A program made the translations under genes and the position numbers. The notes under the pieces are model-generated. The model did no database searches and was not told the origin of the DNA. It was given only the letters and a program-made list of their open reading frames with translations. DNA of 64,000 nucleotides, from positions 62,001 to 126,000 of the forward strand of contig WRMC01000005.1 of NCBI GenBank assembly GCA_009777335.1. The letters are read 5' to 3'. This stretch comes from Treponema sp. (GTDB taxonomy: Bacteria > Spirochaetota > Spirochaetia > Treponematales > Breznakiellaceae). This document shows, one piece after another, positions 43,110 to 53,109 of the stretch (position 1 is its first letter; the number at the start of each line of letters is the position of its first letter).

Positions 43110-43295
43110 ATGGATATACAAAGTTTATCGGTGAACATGTCCCAAGCCAGGGTCCAGGAAGAAGCGGCGGTCCTCGTCCAGTCCAAGGCCCTCAATGCGG
43201 TCCGGGATCTTTCCGCCGAACTCGAGAGGCTCATGAAATCGGGCCAGGTCATAAGCGACCCCGCCCGGGGAAACAACCTGGACCTCCTGGCCTAG
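43110..43295 (+). CDS. Small YjfB-family protein
   Basis: A 61-residue protein beginning MDIQSLSVNMSQARVQEEAAVLV, the start typical of the YjfB family, annotated elsewhere as putative motility proteins of unknown function. The rest is helical and ends NNLDLLA. It begins three bases after aat, so it is probably the last gene of that operon. There is no signal peptide or membrane helix. Confidence 0.7.
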   Translation: MDIQSLSVNMSQARVQEEAAVLVQSKALNAVRDLSAELERLMKSGQVISDPARGNNLDLLA

Positions 43296-43308
43296 GCCAC
43301 TTCCTCCC

Positions 43309-44715
43309 CTAGATTCCCTTTAGAAAGACCCCATAACCCTGATATGCCGCATAGAGATCGATCTTGCTGATCACCTCGAAGGGGGAGTGCATGGAGAGCA
43401 CCGGGACTCCGCAGTCCAGGACCTCGATGCCGTAGCGGGCGGCGTAGTGGGCTATGGTCCCTCCTCCGCCCTTGTCCACCTTGCCCAGGGTGCCGGACTG
43501 CCAGGGGACCTTGGCCTTGCTTAAGAGGGCCTGGACCCGGGCGCAGAACTCCGCATTGGCATCCGAGGCGGCCCGCTTGCCCCCCGATCCTGTGTACTTG
43601 GTCAGCACCAGGCCCTTCCCCATGAAGGCGGAGTTCCGCTTGTCAAAGACCCCCGCGTAGGAGGGCTCCACCGCCGCCGCCACATCGGCAGAGAGCATCA
43701 CCGAGTTGGACAGGCAGGTCCTCAAGGCCCCCTCCCCCGAGAGGGCGGCCACGAAGTTTTCAAAGCCCCAGGAGGCGGCCCCGGTGTTGCCGTAGGAGCC
43801 AATTTCTTCCTTGTCCGAAAGGTAGCAGAGGGCGGTCTTCTGGGGGGCCTCCTTGCCGGCCAGGTCCAGCAGGGCCCTGAGGGCCGGGTAGGCGCAGGAG
43901 CGGTCATCGTGGCCGTAGCCCCCTATCATGCTCCGGTCCAGGCCTATGTCCCGGGCCTTAAAGGCGGGGACAAACTCAATCTCGGCGGAGGTAAAGGAGC
44001 TTTCGTCGAGGCCATACCTTTCATTCAATATGGAAAGGAAAAGGAGCTTAACCTTGTCCTTCACCTTTTCGTCATTGTAGGGCCGGGACCCCGCCAGGAC
44101 ATCCAGATCTTCCCCCTCCACTACCTCGGCTCCCTTCTTCTGCATCTGATCCTGGGCCATGTGGATGAGAAGGTCGGTGATGGTAAAGACCGGATCATCC
44201 TCTTCCTCCCCTATGGAAACCCGGACCTCCTTTCCCTGGGGGTCTATAAAGACCCCATGCATGGCCAGGGGTATGGTGGTCCACTGGTACTTTTTTATTC
44301 CCCCATAATAGTGGGTGTCTAAAAGGGCAAAATCGTTATCCTCGTAGAGGGGATGGGGTTTAAGATCCAGCCGGGGCGAATCGATGTGGGCCCCCAGGAT
44401 ATTAATGCCCTCGGTGAGGGGTTTTTTTCCAAGCACCACACAGAGGAGGGCCTTACCCCGGACATGTTCGTAGACCCGGTCTCCGGCCTTGAGGGTACCG
44501 GCCTTGGCAATCTCTTTGAACCCTGCTTTTTTGAGCAGCTCCACCGAGGCGGCAGAGAACTCCCGTTCGGTCTTTCCCTGGTCAAGGATTTTTTTGTAGA
44601 GCCGGGAAAACTCTTCCACCTCCTTTTCGGTCTTGGAATCTATTCCCTCCCAAATATTTTTCTTGCTGATAAAAAGGCTATCCGCCAGGGTCTGCCCAGG
44701 GCTCTTTTTTGCCAT
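43309..44715 (-). CDS. M18 family aminopeptidase
   Basis: Zinc aminopeptidase of the DNPEP/LAP4 (M18) family, 468 residues. The metal ligands can be placed: His in GAHIDSPRLDLKP, Asp in GGYGHDDRSCAY, the Glu pair in SDKEEIGSYG, Asp in LSADVAAAVEPSY and His in SMHSPFEV. It trims N-terminal, often acidic, residues from peptides and would act downstream of protein degradation, which fits its place beside clpSA-aat (convergent, 13 bases apart). GGAGGTGAGG precedes the ATG. Confidence 0.93.
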   Translation of the reverse strand: MAKKSPGQTLADSLFISKKNIWEGIDSKTEKEVEEFSRLYKKILDQGKTEREFSAASVELLKKAGFKEIAKAGTLKAGDRVYEHVRGKALLCVVLGKKPLTEGINILGAHIDSPRLDLKPHPLYEDNDFALLDTHYYGGIKKYQWTTIPLAMHGVFIDPQGKEVRVSIGEEEDDPVFTITDLLIHMAQDQMQKKGAEVVEGEDLDVLAGSRPYNDEKVKDKVKLLFLSILNERYGLDESSFTSAEIEFVPAFKARDIGLDRSMIGGYGHDDRSCAYPALRALLDLAGKEAPQKTALCYLSDKEEIGSYGNTGAASWGFENFVAALSGEGALRTCLSNSVMLSADVAAAVEPSYAGVFDKRNSAFMGKGLVLTKYTGSGGKRAASDANAEFCARVQALLSKAKVPWQSGTLGKVDKGGGGTIAHYAARYGIEVLDCGVPVLSMHSPFEVISKIDLYAAYQGYGVFLKGI

Positions 44716-44782
44716 TCCCTCACCTCCGTTGTTTCTGTTGCTATGGTAGAAAAAACCTCAGCTCCATGGTAGCCTAGTTCCT

Positions 44783-46255
44783 ATGAAAATTCGAGACCGT
44801 TACGCTCCTTCGCCCACGGGGCCCCAGCACATAGGGGGGGTAAGGACCGCCCTCTTTAACTACCTCTTTGCCCGCTCCCAGGGGGGCACCTTTATATTAC
44901 GCCTGGAAGACACGGACCAAAACCGCAGCGAAGACCAGTACGTGCAGAACCTTTACGAGACCTTTTCCTGGCTTGGCTTTAACTGGGACGAAGGTCCCGA
45001 CCGGGGGGGGGATTTCGGCCCCTATATCCAGTCCCAGAGAAGTGAGCTTTACCAGCAATATGCCGCTGAACTCCTTAAGCGGGACGGGGCCTACCGATGC
45101 TTCTGCAGCTCCGAAAGAATAGACCAGGTCCGCAAGGAAAGGGAGGCTTCCCAGTCCTCCCAGACCGGCTACGACCGGCTCTGCCGTAGCATCCCCCCCG
45201 AAGAGGCCGAAAAGCGGGCCGCCGCCGGGGAGGCCCACACCATCAGGCTTAAGATCCCCCTGGGTGAGAAGACTGTCTTTAATGACCATCTCATAGGCCA
45301 GGTGGAATGGAAGAACGAAGACATCAACCCCGACCCGGTGCTCTTAAAATCCGACGGCTACCCCACCTACCACCTGGCCAACGTGGTGGATGATCACCTC
45401 ATGGAGGTAAGCCATATCTTAAGGGCCCAGGAATGGCTCCCCTCGGTTCCCCTCCATGTGATCATGTACCGGGCCTTTGGCTGGGAGCATCCTGAGTTTT
45501 GCCACCTCCCCCTCATCATGGGCCTGGATGGGAAAAAGCTTTCCAAGCGCCATGGCTCTACCTCCATCGATGAATTCCGCCGCCAGGGGATCCTGAGCGA
45601 GGCTCTCATTAACTATGTGGCCCTGGTGGGGGCCTCCTACGAGGAGGGGAAGGATATCTATACCCTGGACGAGCTGGTCCAGCGCTTCTCCCTGGAGAAA
45701 CTCTCCAAGTCTCCGGGGATCTTCGATTACAAGAAACTGGAATGGTATAACGGCCACTATATCCGCTCAAAGAGCGATGAGGACCTGGCGGCCTTAAGCC
45801 TCCCCTTCGCCATAGAACAAGGGCTCTTCCCCAGCGGTGCCCCCGACGAGGCCCAGAAGGAACTGTACACCCGGGCCATGGGCCTTGTAAAAGAGCGGGC
45901 GGTCTACCTGACGGAGATCCCGGAAAAACTGGGCTACCTTTTTAATGAGATCCCCATGGCCCCTAAAGAGGAATTCATCCCCAAAAAGGGGAGCCTTGAA
46001 ATGGCCATAGATGCCTTACAGAAAGTCAGGCCCCTTATCGATACCCTGGCCCAGACAAAGACCGACCAGGAGGCCGAAGATCTCTTCAAAGCCCTCTCTG
46101 AAAAGGAGGGGCTTAAACTGGGGGATCTTATGATGCCCCTGCGCCTGGCCCTGACGGGCTCCCGGGTCAGCCCTCCCCTCTTTGGGAGCATCCGGCTTTT
46201 GGGGGCTGCTACTTCTTTGGCCCGGATAGACAGGGCTCTTGAGGGATTATCCTAG
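44783..46255 (+). CDS. gltX: Glutamyl-tRNA synthetase
   Basis: Charges tRNA(Glu) and, in organisms using GatCAB, also tRNA(Gln). The 490-residue class I synthetase has the HIGH-type motif in PSPTGPQHIGGVRTALFNY and the KMSKS-type motif KKLSKRHGST. A C-terminal helical anticodon-binding domain follows after about residue 330. The presence of gatCA at 12524-14286 suggests a non-discriminating role, which the sequence alone does not prove. It ends three bases from the convergent beta-propeller gene. Confidence 0.95.
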   Translation: MKIRDRYAPSPTGPQHIGGVRTALFNYLFARSQGGTFILRLEDTDQNRSEDQYVQNLYETFSWLGFNWDEGPDRGGDFGPYIQSQRSELYQQYAAELLKRDGAYRCFCSSERIDQVRKEREASQSSQTGYDRLCRSIPPEEAEKRAAAGEAHTIRLKIPLGEKTVFNDHLIGQVEWKNEDINPDPVLLKSDGYPTYHLANVVDDHLMEVSHILRAQEWLPSVPLHVIMYRAFGWEHPEFCHLPLIMGLDGKKLSKRHGSTSIDEFRRQGILSEALINYVALVGASYEEGKDIYTLDELVQRFSLEKLSKSPGIFDYKKLEWYNGHYIRSKSDEDLAALSLPFAIEQGLFPSGAPDEAQKELYTRAMGLVKERAVYLTEIPEKLGYLFNEIPMAPKEEFIPKKGSLEMAIDALQKVRPLIDTLAQTKTDQEAEDLFKALSEKEGLKLGDLMMPLRLALTGSRVSPPLFGSIRLLGAATSLARIDRALEGLS

Positions 46256-46258
46256 GGT

Positions 46259-47476
46259 TTAAAAGACCTCTTCCAGGACATAAAAGACACTTTGGTCGGT
46301 GCCAAAGATGATCCGGTTCCCGGCGATCACCGGGGCCGCAAGGAGGGACCCTTCGGTCTCCATGGACCAGAGATAGCTGCCGTCCCGGACATCCAGGCAG
46401 ACCAGCCGGGCAGGATGGCCGTAGAGATCCAGAACCCCAAAGTAGAGCCGGTCGCCGGCTATGGTGGCCGAAGAGCAGACGGGGGTATCAAAGGAAGTTT
46501 CCCAGCGCAGGAGGCCCGTCTGGGCATCAAAGGCCCTGACCTTGTGATCCCCCCCGGTGAAGATCACCAGATCTCTCCAGATAGAGGGGGCCATCCAGTC
46601 GAGCATTTCCAGGTTCCTTCGAAAAAGGCGCCAGGACTCCAGGTCCCCCCAGTGGGGATCATTGAAGACCCCCTCCACCTTCTGACTCCAGACCCTCTCG
46701 CCGGTAGTTCGATCAAAGGCATAATACCCCAGGTTAAAGCCGCTCCATATATCGGCGGTGCCGAAGTAGACCAGGTCCTGGCGAACCGCCGGAAAGGAGT
46801 ACCAGATGGCGGAGATCTCATGGTAGGGAATAAACCAGAGGAATTCCCGGGTATTAAGATCGAAGGGACCCACCTGGGAAACCCGGGGGCCCGTCCCAAA
46901 GTACATCACATCGTCGGAAAGCAAAAAGGTGTAGTTATACCAGCCGGGGTTGTTAATCCTGAACTGTTCTATCCCATCGGGGGAAAGAAAATAGATGGCA
47001 TCCGCATCCCCCACAAAGACTATGTAGTCCCCGTAGCGTTCCACCTGGGAATTAATCTGGCTGTTGGTTTCGAAGGTCCAGACTTCACTTCCGTCTTCTC
47101 TGGAGAGGGCATAGAGCTTCCCGTCCTTGCTGCCAAAGTAGACCTTTTCATCGTCCGCATAGGGGATGGAGTTGATCTCCGCCCCGCTGCGGAAGACCCA
47201 GCGCATATAGCCCGAGTTCACATCCAGGGCGTAAAAGTTCCCGTCCTCGGAGCCAAAGTAGATGGTGTTCCCCAAGACCACCGGGGGGTTAAGGGCCCTG
47301 ATGGGCTCGTCCCCCTCTTGCAACTGGATCTTCCAACGGACACCCAGGGGGGGGCTAATGCGGGTGGGGCTGAGGCCCTGGCCTCCGGGCCCCCTGAACT
47401 GGACCCAGTCCCCCCTCTTGTCGCTGCAGCCCGATAAAAGGAGCAGCAGGGCCCCAAGAGCAAAGAAGGTTTTCAT
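46259..47476 (-). CDS. PQQ-like beta-propeller lipoprotein
   Basis: A 405-residue exported lipoprotein. The signal peptide ends in a lipobox, LLSGC, so Cys17 would be lipidated. The rest consists of repeats with the pattern YFGSEDGNFYALDVNSGYMRW and YFGSKDGKLYALSREDGSEVW, typical of PQQ-like/BamB-like eight-bladed propellers. No PQQ-enzyme catalytic residues are recognised. It is the last gene of the moxR operon (four-base overlap), suggesting an envelope role for that system. Confidence 0.8.
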   Translation of the reverse strand: MKTFFALGALLLLLSGCSDKRGDWVQFRGPGGQGLSPTRISPPLGVRWKIQLQEGDEPIRALNPPVVLGNTIYFGSEDGNFYALDVNSGYMRWVFRSGAEINSIPYADDEKVYFGSKDGKLYALSREDGSEVWTFETNSQINSQVERYGDYIVFVGDADAIYFLSPDGIEQFRINNPGWYNYTFLLSDDVMYFGTGPRVSQVGPFDLNTREFLWFIPYHEISAIWYSFPAVRQDLVYFGTADIWSGFNLGYYAFDRTTGERVWSQKVEGVFNDPHWGDLESWRLFRRNLEMLDWMAPSIWRDLVIFTGGDHKVRAFDAQTGLLRWETSFDTPVCSSATIAGDRLYFGVLDLYGHPARLVCLDVRDGSYLWSMETEGSLLAAPVIAGNRIIFGTDQSVFYVLEEVF

Positions 47477-49758
47477 AGGTAGGCCAGGCCCTTTAAGCTA
47501 AAGATACGCCGTAAAAAGGCCAGGGGGCCCCGGCGGCGATGGAAGGCCCGGATCTCTTCATATTCATGTATAAGGGCCCTAAACTTTTCTTCTTCCAGAT
47601 TTTTATCGATAAAGGTCCTCCAGCGTAACTCGGTGTAGAGTTCGGCAAATCCGGAAAAGACGCTCCCCTCTGGCGGGGGGGCTTCGTCAAAGAGCCGGGC
47701 ATACTCGGGGGCCGTGGCAGAGACGGGTTTTATGGGTCTTCCGTCGGCCGCCAGCTTGGCCAAAAGAAGGAGGTAGAGGTTCCGGGCCCCCTTGGCCCCA
47801 CCCCGGCGGACCCGGGCCCAGAGGAGGATCTCCCGGCCATAACGGAGGGCATAGGCGGCCCCCAGGCTGAAGCCCCCCAGGTAGCCCAGGATGCGCAAGA
47901 GGGCCCTCCAGGGGAAGGCCCGGACCCGGCTTAAGAGCCGGGGCCCATCGTCGATGATGGGGATGACCACATCCCTCAGGTTTCCGTCCCCGGAGCCCAG
48001 GGGGGGTATGGCGAAGGCGGTGGCTTCAAAGTCCAGCCAGCCGTAATCGGGGATGTAAAACTGGGTCCAGGCATGGCCATGGGCGTCGGTTACCAGGTAG
48101 AGCTGGTCCAGGGGGAATTCCTGCAAGACCGGGATCTGGCTGCGCAGGGCCGCCAGGCCCCGTATGTGGGCATTGGACTGAAGGCTGTCGGCCGCCAGGT
48201 AGCCCGACACTACCCGGGAGGGGATCCCCGCATAACGGCCCAATAAGGCTGCCGTATGGGAGAACTCGACACAGTCCCCGGTCCTGGTCTCTTCGAGGAA
48301 GCTCACCAGATCGGCCACCGTGGCGGTATAGCTGTTATTCACATGGTATTGAAAGGTCGAAAAGCCCAGGAGAATGGCGGCAATCCGTTCCATGTAATCA
48401 TTCCAAAAATTGCCTATCACCGAGGGGCGCCGGATTTCCCAGGAATCCATGACCCGATCCAGGTGGGCCGTAAAGACCTCCCGGTCCTCATCCCCCAGAT
48501 TAATTTCCAGATAGGGGGCCAGATCGATCCGCTCCTGGACGCTAAGGGCCCGGATGGGAACCCCGATGAGGCCCAGGGGGTCCTCGGGGTGGACCTGGGA
48601 AACCAGGCGGTGTATGTACCTAAAGGGGCCGGAGTTTTCACTTTGAATGGTAGGGTCTATAGAGAAGGGTCTATAGGGGAGGAATTTCTGGGAGAGGGTC
48701 GAGAGGGCAAAGACCTCCAGGTGCTCCCGGCCCCGGTCAAAGACGGGCTCATGGTCAAACCAGGTGACGAAAAAGCGCTGGGTAGAGAGCCGGGCCAGGC
48801 TCTCTTCGTGGCTGTAGAGGAAACCTTCGACGGGGTCCAGGAGCCCCCGGATGGCGCTGCCCATGTAGACCGGCTCTTTTTCCGAGGCCACCACCATGAC
48901 CGTATACTGCTGGCTCTGGCTGCCGTCCTCCCCTTCGCCTATGCCTCGGGGCCGTCTTCCCCGGCCTATGTCGCTGGGCCAGTCATGTTCAGAAAGGCCC
49001 CTTAGGCTCGGAGAGGGGGCCCCATCATCCCCCGGTATGGTGGGCCGGCCCTGCCTGCGTCCCCCATCGGTGTCAGGGAGACCAAAGTCGCTGTCGGAAC
49101 TCTGGCTGCGCCGTTCTATCCGATCTTGCAAAAGGTTAGAGACCATGGTGTTTCGGACAAAGTCCGGGGGAAGAAAGAAGACCAGCACCACAAGGACCAG
49201 GGCCGAGGCAAGGCCGAAGAGGAGGCCCTCCCGCCGGGAACTATCCGAGCCGGGAAAGAGGGAAAAGTAGACCACCGCACTATGAAAGAGAAAGACCACG
49301 GCGGTCCAAACCAAAATAAACTGGGTGATCCCCATACTCTGGCCCGCCGCATCTTCGCCGGAACGGGAAAAGACCAGGAGGCGAAAGCAGATCCAGGCCA
49401 AAAAGAAGGGTTCCAGGATAGAGAGCTTCCCCCAGCGGGGATAATGAAAGAGCAGGAGGGTGAGGGTAAAACTCCCCAGGCCAAAGAAGAGGAGGGGCCA
49501 TCTTTCGGACCAGAAGCTCCCGTTCCATACCGCAATGGCCCCCAGGATGACCAGGGCTCCCAGGAGTTTATACTTTAGTTTTCCTAGCGGAGAGGGGATA
49601 AAGCCCAGGAGGGCCCCCAGGGGAATACACAAGAACCATTGAATCATGCTTACCCGGTCGTAGGAGACCACGATGCCGGGATGGACATGCACCAGGAAGG
49701 CCACGCTGAGGTAAAAAAAGAGCCGCAAGATAAAGAGGATCACCGGAGCTATGCTCAT
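47473..49758 (-). CDS. Membrane protein with transglutaminase-like domain
   Basis: A 761-residue protein: about six membrane helices within residues 1-210, a charged Ser/Asp/Gly/Arg-rich segment (about 215-280), and a periplasmic transglutaminase-like domain around 440-610 with its triad in RTGDCVEFSHTAAL (Cys), DAHGHAWTQFY (His) and GWLDFEATA (Asp). One more membrane helix follows at about 630-650, then a cytoplasmic DUF4129-like tail. It resembles TgpA-type proteins that co-occur with MoxR and DUF58 genes. The substrate is unknown. Confidence 0.85.
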   Translation of the reverse strand: MSIAPVILFILRLFFYLSVAFLVHVHPGIVVSYDRVSMIQWFLCIPLGALLGFIPSPLGKLKYKLLGALVILGAIAVWNGSFWSERWPLLFFGLGSFTLTLLLFHYPRWGKLSILEPFFLAWICFRLLVFSRSGEDAAGQSMGITQFILVWTAVVFLFHSAVVYFSLFPGSDSSRREGLLFGLASALVLVVLVFFLPPDFVRNTMVSNLLQDRIERRSQSSDSDFGLPDTDGGRRQGRPTIPGDDGAPSPSLRGLSEHDWPSDIGRGRRPRGIGEGEDGSQSQQYTVMVVASEKEPVYMGSAIRGLLDPVEGFLYSHEESLARLSTQRFFVTWFDHEPVFDRGREHLEVFALSTLSQKFLPYRPFSIDPTIQSENSGPFRYIHRLVSQVHPEDPLGLIGVPIRALSVQERIDLAPYLEINLGDEDREVFTAHLDRVMDSWEIRRPSVIGNFWNDYMERIAAILLGFSTFQYHVNNSYTATVADLVSFLEETRTGDCVEFSHTAALLGRYAGIPSRVVSGYLAADSLQSNAHIRGLAALRSQIPVLQEFPLDQLYLVTDAHGHAWTQFYIPDYGWLDFEATAFAIPPLGSGDGNLRDVVIPIIDDGPRLLSRVRAFPWRALLRILGYLGGFSLGAAYALRYGREILLWARVRRGGAKGARNLYLLLLAKLAADGRPIKPVSATAPEYARLFDEAPPPEGSVFSGFAELYTELRWRTFIDKNLEEEKFRALIHEYEEIRAFHRRRGPLAFLRRIFSLKGLAYL

Positions 49759-51041
49759 AGGCCTAGGTCCCCATAATCGATGAGCATGCGGCTCGAGTGC
49801 AGCTTTAGCTGCCGCCGGTGATGGACCAGATAACGGTACGAAAGGGGGACCAGCCCCTGGGCCGGAAAATCCCTAAGCCTTAACTTCTGGGGGAGGTTCT
49901 CTTCGGTCCCCGAGCCATGCTGGGCCAGGAAGAGGGAGAGGGGCTTCCCCTGATGGGAGAGCAGAAAAGCCTGAAGGTTTAGATCGCAGGCGGTGCTGAA
50001 CACATAGATCTCCCCTTGGCTTAGGGGGCCCTCTTCCTGCTGGGCCGGATAAAAGGGGATGGGGGCCAGTTCTTCCAGGAAGGCATCGATTTCTTCGAGA
50101 TCATGGAGTTCCCGGGTTTCGGTGGGGAGCTGGACATGAAAGACATAGGAGGCCGCCTCTTCCTTCACGGTCCGTAAAAACCAGGCCAGCCGTGCTTTGG
50201 CCCGGTCCAAAAGCCAGAGTTCGCTTAAGGAGGGCCGGGCGGGGCCAAAGGACCGGAAGTGTACATCGATACGGGTTACCCTTTCCTGGTTGTCCGGAGA
50301 TATGCGGGTAATAAGGGAGTCTATGCGGCCCGAACTCTTCCAGTTGATGTCCCTTAAGAGGTCCCCGGGGACATACTCCCTTTGGTAATACCGTTCCACA
50401 TCGCTGGAAGATTTAGTCCTCTGATCCTCCGCACCGGAGATGGTCCGTATCCTCAAGGGCCTGGTTTCACCGGGGCTGCTATGGACCGGCAGGGTCTGCT
50501 TTACCCCCTGACCAAAGGAAAAAGAAAAGAGCCCAAAGATATCCCTGAGGCGGCATCTGGTCTCGGAGGCATAGAGGCCCCCCAGGGGAAAGGAGAGGGA
50601 GAAGTCTGCCGCGGGGCTGTACCGGGGCAGGGTGCACTGATTAAAGACCAGGGACCCCAGGCCAGCCCCCTGGGGGTAGAAGCGCCCGCGGATTAAAAAA
50701 TGGACCCGGTAAAACCAGGGAACCCTAAGCCCCAGGGTAAAGGCGGGGCAGTGGACCTGCCACTCCTTGCCGGGCCCGGCGCTGAGGGGGACCGGGGGCT
50801 GAAGGAGGGGCTCTATATGGCCGAAACGCCGGATCGCCCAGGCCCCCATGGAGCCCAAGAGGAGGATAAATATCAGGGCCCCCAGGCTGAGGACTATCTC
50901 GTAGACATTTCGGGCAGAAAGGGAGCGGATAAAAATTATCAGGGAAAGGGAGAGGAGCCCCAGACCAGGAAGGGTAAGGGGGAAGGATCGAAAAAAGCTG
51001 AACAGGGCCTGTCCGGGTTTGTTTCCCTCTTCCTGCATCAC
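49755..51041 (-). CDS. DUF58 domain protein
   Basis: A 428-residue protein with two N-terminal membrane helices (about 15-70), a beta-rich region and a DUF58 domain with the landmark EYVPGDLLRDINWKSSGRIDSL, usually followed by a von Willebrand-like fold. DUF58 proteins are partners of MoxR ATPases and may sense or deliver substrates at the membrane. The gene overlaps the transglutaminase gene by four bases and is one base from moxR. Confidence 0.85.
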   Translation of the reverse strand: MMQEEGNKPGQALFSFFRSFPLTLPGLGLLSLSLIIFIRSLSARNVYEIVLSLGALIFILLLGSMGAWAIRRFGHIEPLLQPPVPLSAGPGKEWQVHCPAFTLGLRVPWFYRVHFLIRGRFYPQGAGLGSLVFNQCTLPRYSPAADFSLSFPLGGLYASETRCRLRDIFGLFSFSFGQGVKQTLPVHSSPGETRPLRIRTISGAEDQRTKSSSDVERYYQREYVPGDLLRDINWKSSGRIDSLITRISPDNQERVTRIDVHFRSFGPARPSLSELWLLDRAKARLAWFLRTVKEEAASYVFHVQLPTETRELHDLEEIDAFLEELAPIPFYPAQQEEGPLSQGEIYVFSTACDLNLQAFLLSHQGKPLSLFLAQHGSGTEENLPQKLRLRDFPAQGLVPLSYRYLVHHRRQLKLHSSRMLIDYGDLGL

Positions 51042-51042
51042 C

Positions 51043-52020
51043 TTAGCTTATCTCTTTCCTCGATTCCACCGGGACCGTCTCGAGGATCCTGGTCAGGGGG
51101 GCTTCGGGGGGTATCGAAGGATCCCGGGTGACGATCCTGTGGGCCATGGCGGGGATGAAGGTTTCTTTGACCAGGTCTATGGGCACATAGTCCAGTCCCC
51201 GGCAGAGGGCCAGGGCCCGGACCAGCCGGGAGATCCGCACCCCCGCCCGGGGGCTGGCGGGGCTTTCTATATCGGGATGGGATCTGGTCTGGCGCACACA
51301 GGTGACTATATAGGAGCTTACATCCTGATGAATCTCCACCTGGTCTACCATTTTTTTCCAGGCGATAAGATCCCCGGAGTTAATGACACTGCCAAAACCC
51401 TCCCAGGCATCGGTGCGGCCGTGCATGTGGACTATGCTTCGTTCGTCCTCTTCGGAAGGGTAGCCCAGGGATAATCGGATCATAAAGCGGTCAAGCTGGG
51501 GCATGGGCAGGGGAAAGAGGTGGGCCCCCCGCAGATTCATGGTGGCTATAATAAAGAAGGGATTTAAGAGGGGGTAATGCTTCCCCTCTATGGTGACCTC
51601 CTGCTCTTCCATCACCTGTAAAAAACTGCCCTGGGTTTTGGGGGTAAGGAGGTTAATTTCGTCACAAAGGACGAAGTGGGCAAAGACGGGGCCCTTGTTA
51701 AAGACCAGTTCCCCCGAACTGCCCAGGAAACGGTTATAACCCAGAATATCCTGGGGCAGGAGGTCAACCGTACACTGGATACGGCTGAAACCCTCCATCA
51801 TGAAATCCCCCAGGGCCATGTCTTCGCTGCGCCACTGGATAGACTGGGCCAGGGCCCTGGCCAGGGAGGTTTTCCCTACCCCATGGGAGTCGGCCAGGAT
51901 GACATGGCCCCCGGCTATCCAGGCGGCGATAATATATTCAAGCTTTTTTGGATCCACCGAAATGAGCCGCCGTATATGGGCGCTCAAGACATCTACAGCC
52001 TGTTTTACATTATTTTCCAT
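51043..52020 (-). CDS. MoxR-family AAA+ ATPase
   Basis: A 325-residue AAA+ protein. Walker A is DSHGVGKT (44-51), Walker B lies in VLCDEINLL and the sensor 1 Asn in FIIATMNLRG; a C-terminal lid follows. MoxR ATPases act as chaperones that mature or switch on partner enzymes with MIDAS or DUF58 folds. It heads a four-gene operon (moxR, DUF58, transglutaminase, lipoprotein). AAAGGTAAG precedes the ATG; the sigma factor gene ends 20 bases upstream. Confidence 0.92.
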   Translation of the reverse strand: MENNVKQAVDVLSAHIRRLISVDPKKLEYIIAAWIAGGHVILADSHGVGKTSLARALAQSIQWRSEDMALGDFMMEGFSRIQCTVDLLPQDILGYNRFLGSSGELVFNKGPVFAHFVLCDEINLLTPKTQGSFLQVMEEQEVTIEGKHYPLLNPFFIIATMNLRGAHLFPLPMPQLDRFMIRLSLGYPSEEDERSIVHMHGRTDAWEGFGSVINSGDLIAWKKMVDQVEIHQDVSSYIVTCVRQTRSHPDIESPASPRAGVRISRLVRALALCRGLDYVPIDLVKETFIPAMAHRIVTRDPSIPPEAPLTRILETVPVESRKEIS

Positions 52021-52040
52021 AACTTACCTTTAGGGTAAGC

Positions 52041-53078
52041 TTAGCATTCGTTTCTAAGCTCGTATAGCTCCCTGAGGCCTTTGAGCTTGTAGGTGGCTTT
52101 TTCCTGGATCTGCCGGACCCTTTCGCGGGTAATCCCCAGGAGCTTCCCCGTTTCTTCCAGGGTGAGGGGCCCTTCTCCAGCCAGACCAAAGCGCAGCTTG
52201 ATTATCTTCATCTCCCTTTCGGAAAGATTAGAGAGGATATCGCCCATGGTCTCTTGAATGGTCATGGAAAAGACCGCTTCGAAGGGCTCCGTCAGGGAAT
52301 CGTCCCTGATAAGGTCCGCCAGGCGGGTTAAGTTTTCGTTATCTACAATTGTATCGAGGCTGGTGGTTTCCTGGCTTAGCTTGACGATCTCCTTAACCTT
52401 GGAGAGGGGGATCCCCATATACTCGGAGAGTTCTTCATTGCTGGGGTCCCGGCCCAGATCCTGGGTAAGCTGCTTGGCTACAAAGTAGCACTTTTTTATG
52501 GTATTGAGCATGTGGATGGGAATGCGGATAACCCTTCCCTTGTCTGCGATGCTCTTTATTATGGCCTGCCGTATCCACCAGGTGCCGTAGGTCGAAAACC
52601 TGCAGCCCCGGGTATAGTCAAAGCGCTCTACCGCTTCGATGAGGCCTATGTTCCCTTCGTCGATAAGATCCAGCAGGGTTAAACCCCGGTGCTGGTAATT
52701 TTTTGCTATAGAGACCACCAGCCGCAGGTTGGAGTTGATCATCTGATTCTTGTGATGCAGTAAAGAATCATGTAACTCCTGGCGCTTAAGGGGGCAGTCA
52801 TTGTCTTTGAGTTTTTTAATTTCCTGCCTAATCTGAACAATTTTTTCCCCGATAAACTGTTCTTCCTGGACCGTTAAAAGGTGATACTTGGAAATTTGCT
52901 TAAAATAGAGGGCCAGGGGATCGGTTTCCTTAATAACCCTGGTCTTCTTCGGTGCCTTTCGGGCCTTGCGGCCCTGAATTGATTTTGTCTGCCAGATAAG
53001 ATCGCCCTTCTCATGCGAAAAGCCATTTGAGTCTTTTTTGGGGAGGGATCTTCCAGCCAAGCTTGTAGTTTTTGACAT
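52041..53078 (-). CDS. RNA polymerase sigma factor, group 2 (RpoS/RpoD-like)
   Basis: A 345-residue sigma-70 family factor: region 1.2 at about 52-70 ([17 protein letters not shown]), region 2 with [46 protein letters not shown] split over two segments, region 3 and region 4 with [21 protein letters not shown]. It lacks the long region 1.1 and non-conserved insertion of the main sigma and so resembles stationary-phase or alternative factors. The first 50 residues are basic and poorly conserved. GAGGTAAC precedes the ATG. Confidence 0.92.
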   Translation of the reverse strand: MSKTTSLAGRSLPKKDSNGFSHEKGDLIWQTKSIQGRKARKAPKKTRVIKETDPLALYFKQISKYHLLTVQEEQFIGEKIVQIRQEIKKLKDNDCPLKRQELHDSLLHHKNQMINSNLRLVVSIAKNYQHRGLTLLDLIDEGNIGLIEAVERFDYTRGCRFSTYGTWWIRQAIIKSIADKGRVIRIPIHMLNTIKKCYFVAKQLTQDLGRDPSNEELSEYMGIPLSKVKEIVKLSQETTSLDTIVDNENLTRLADLIRDDSLTEPFEAVFSMTIQETMGDILSNLSEREMKIIKLRFGLAGEGPLTLEETGKLLGITRERVRQIQEKATYKLKGLRELYELRNEC

Positions 53079-53109
53079 GATGTTACCTCAGTTTTTTAAA
53101 TAAATGAAC

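Noticed and set aside
44720-44782. Leaderless promoter for gltX
   Set aside because: TAGCCT lies at a suitable distance from the ATG, but no -35 box is found 16-18 bases upstream.
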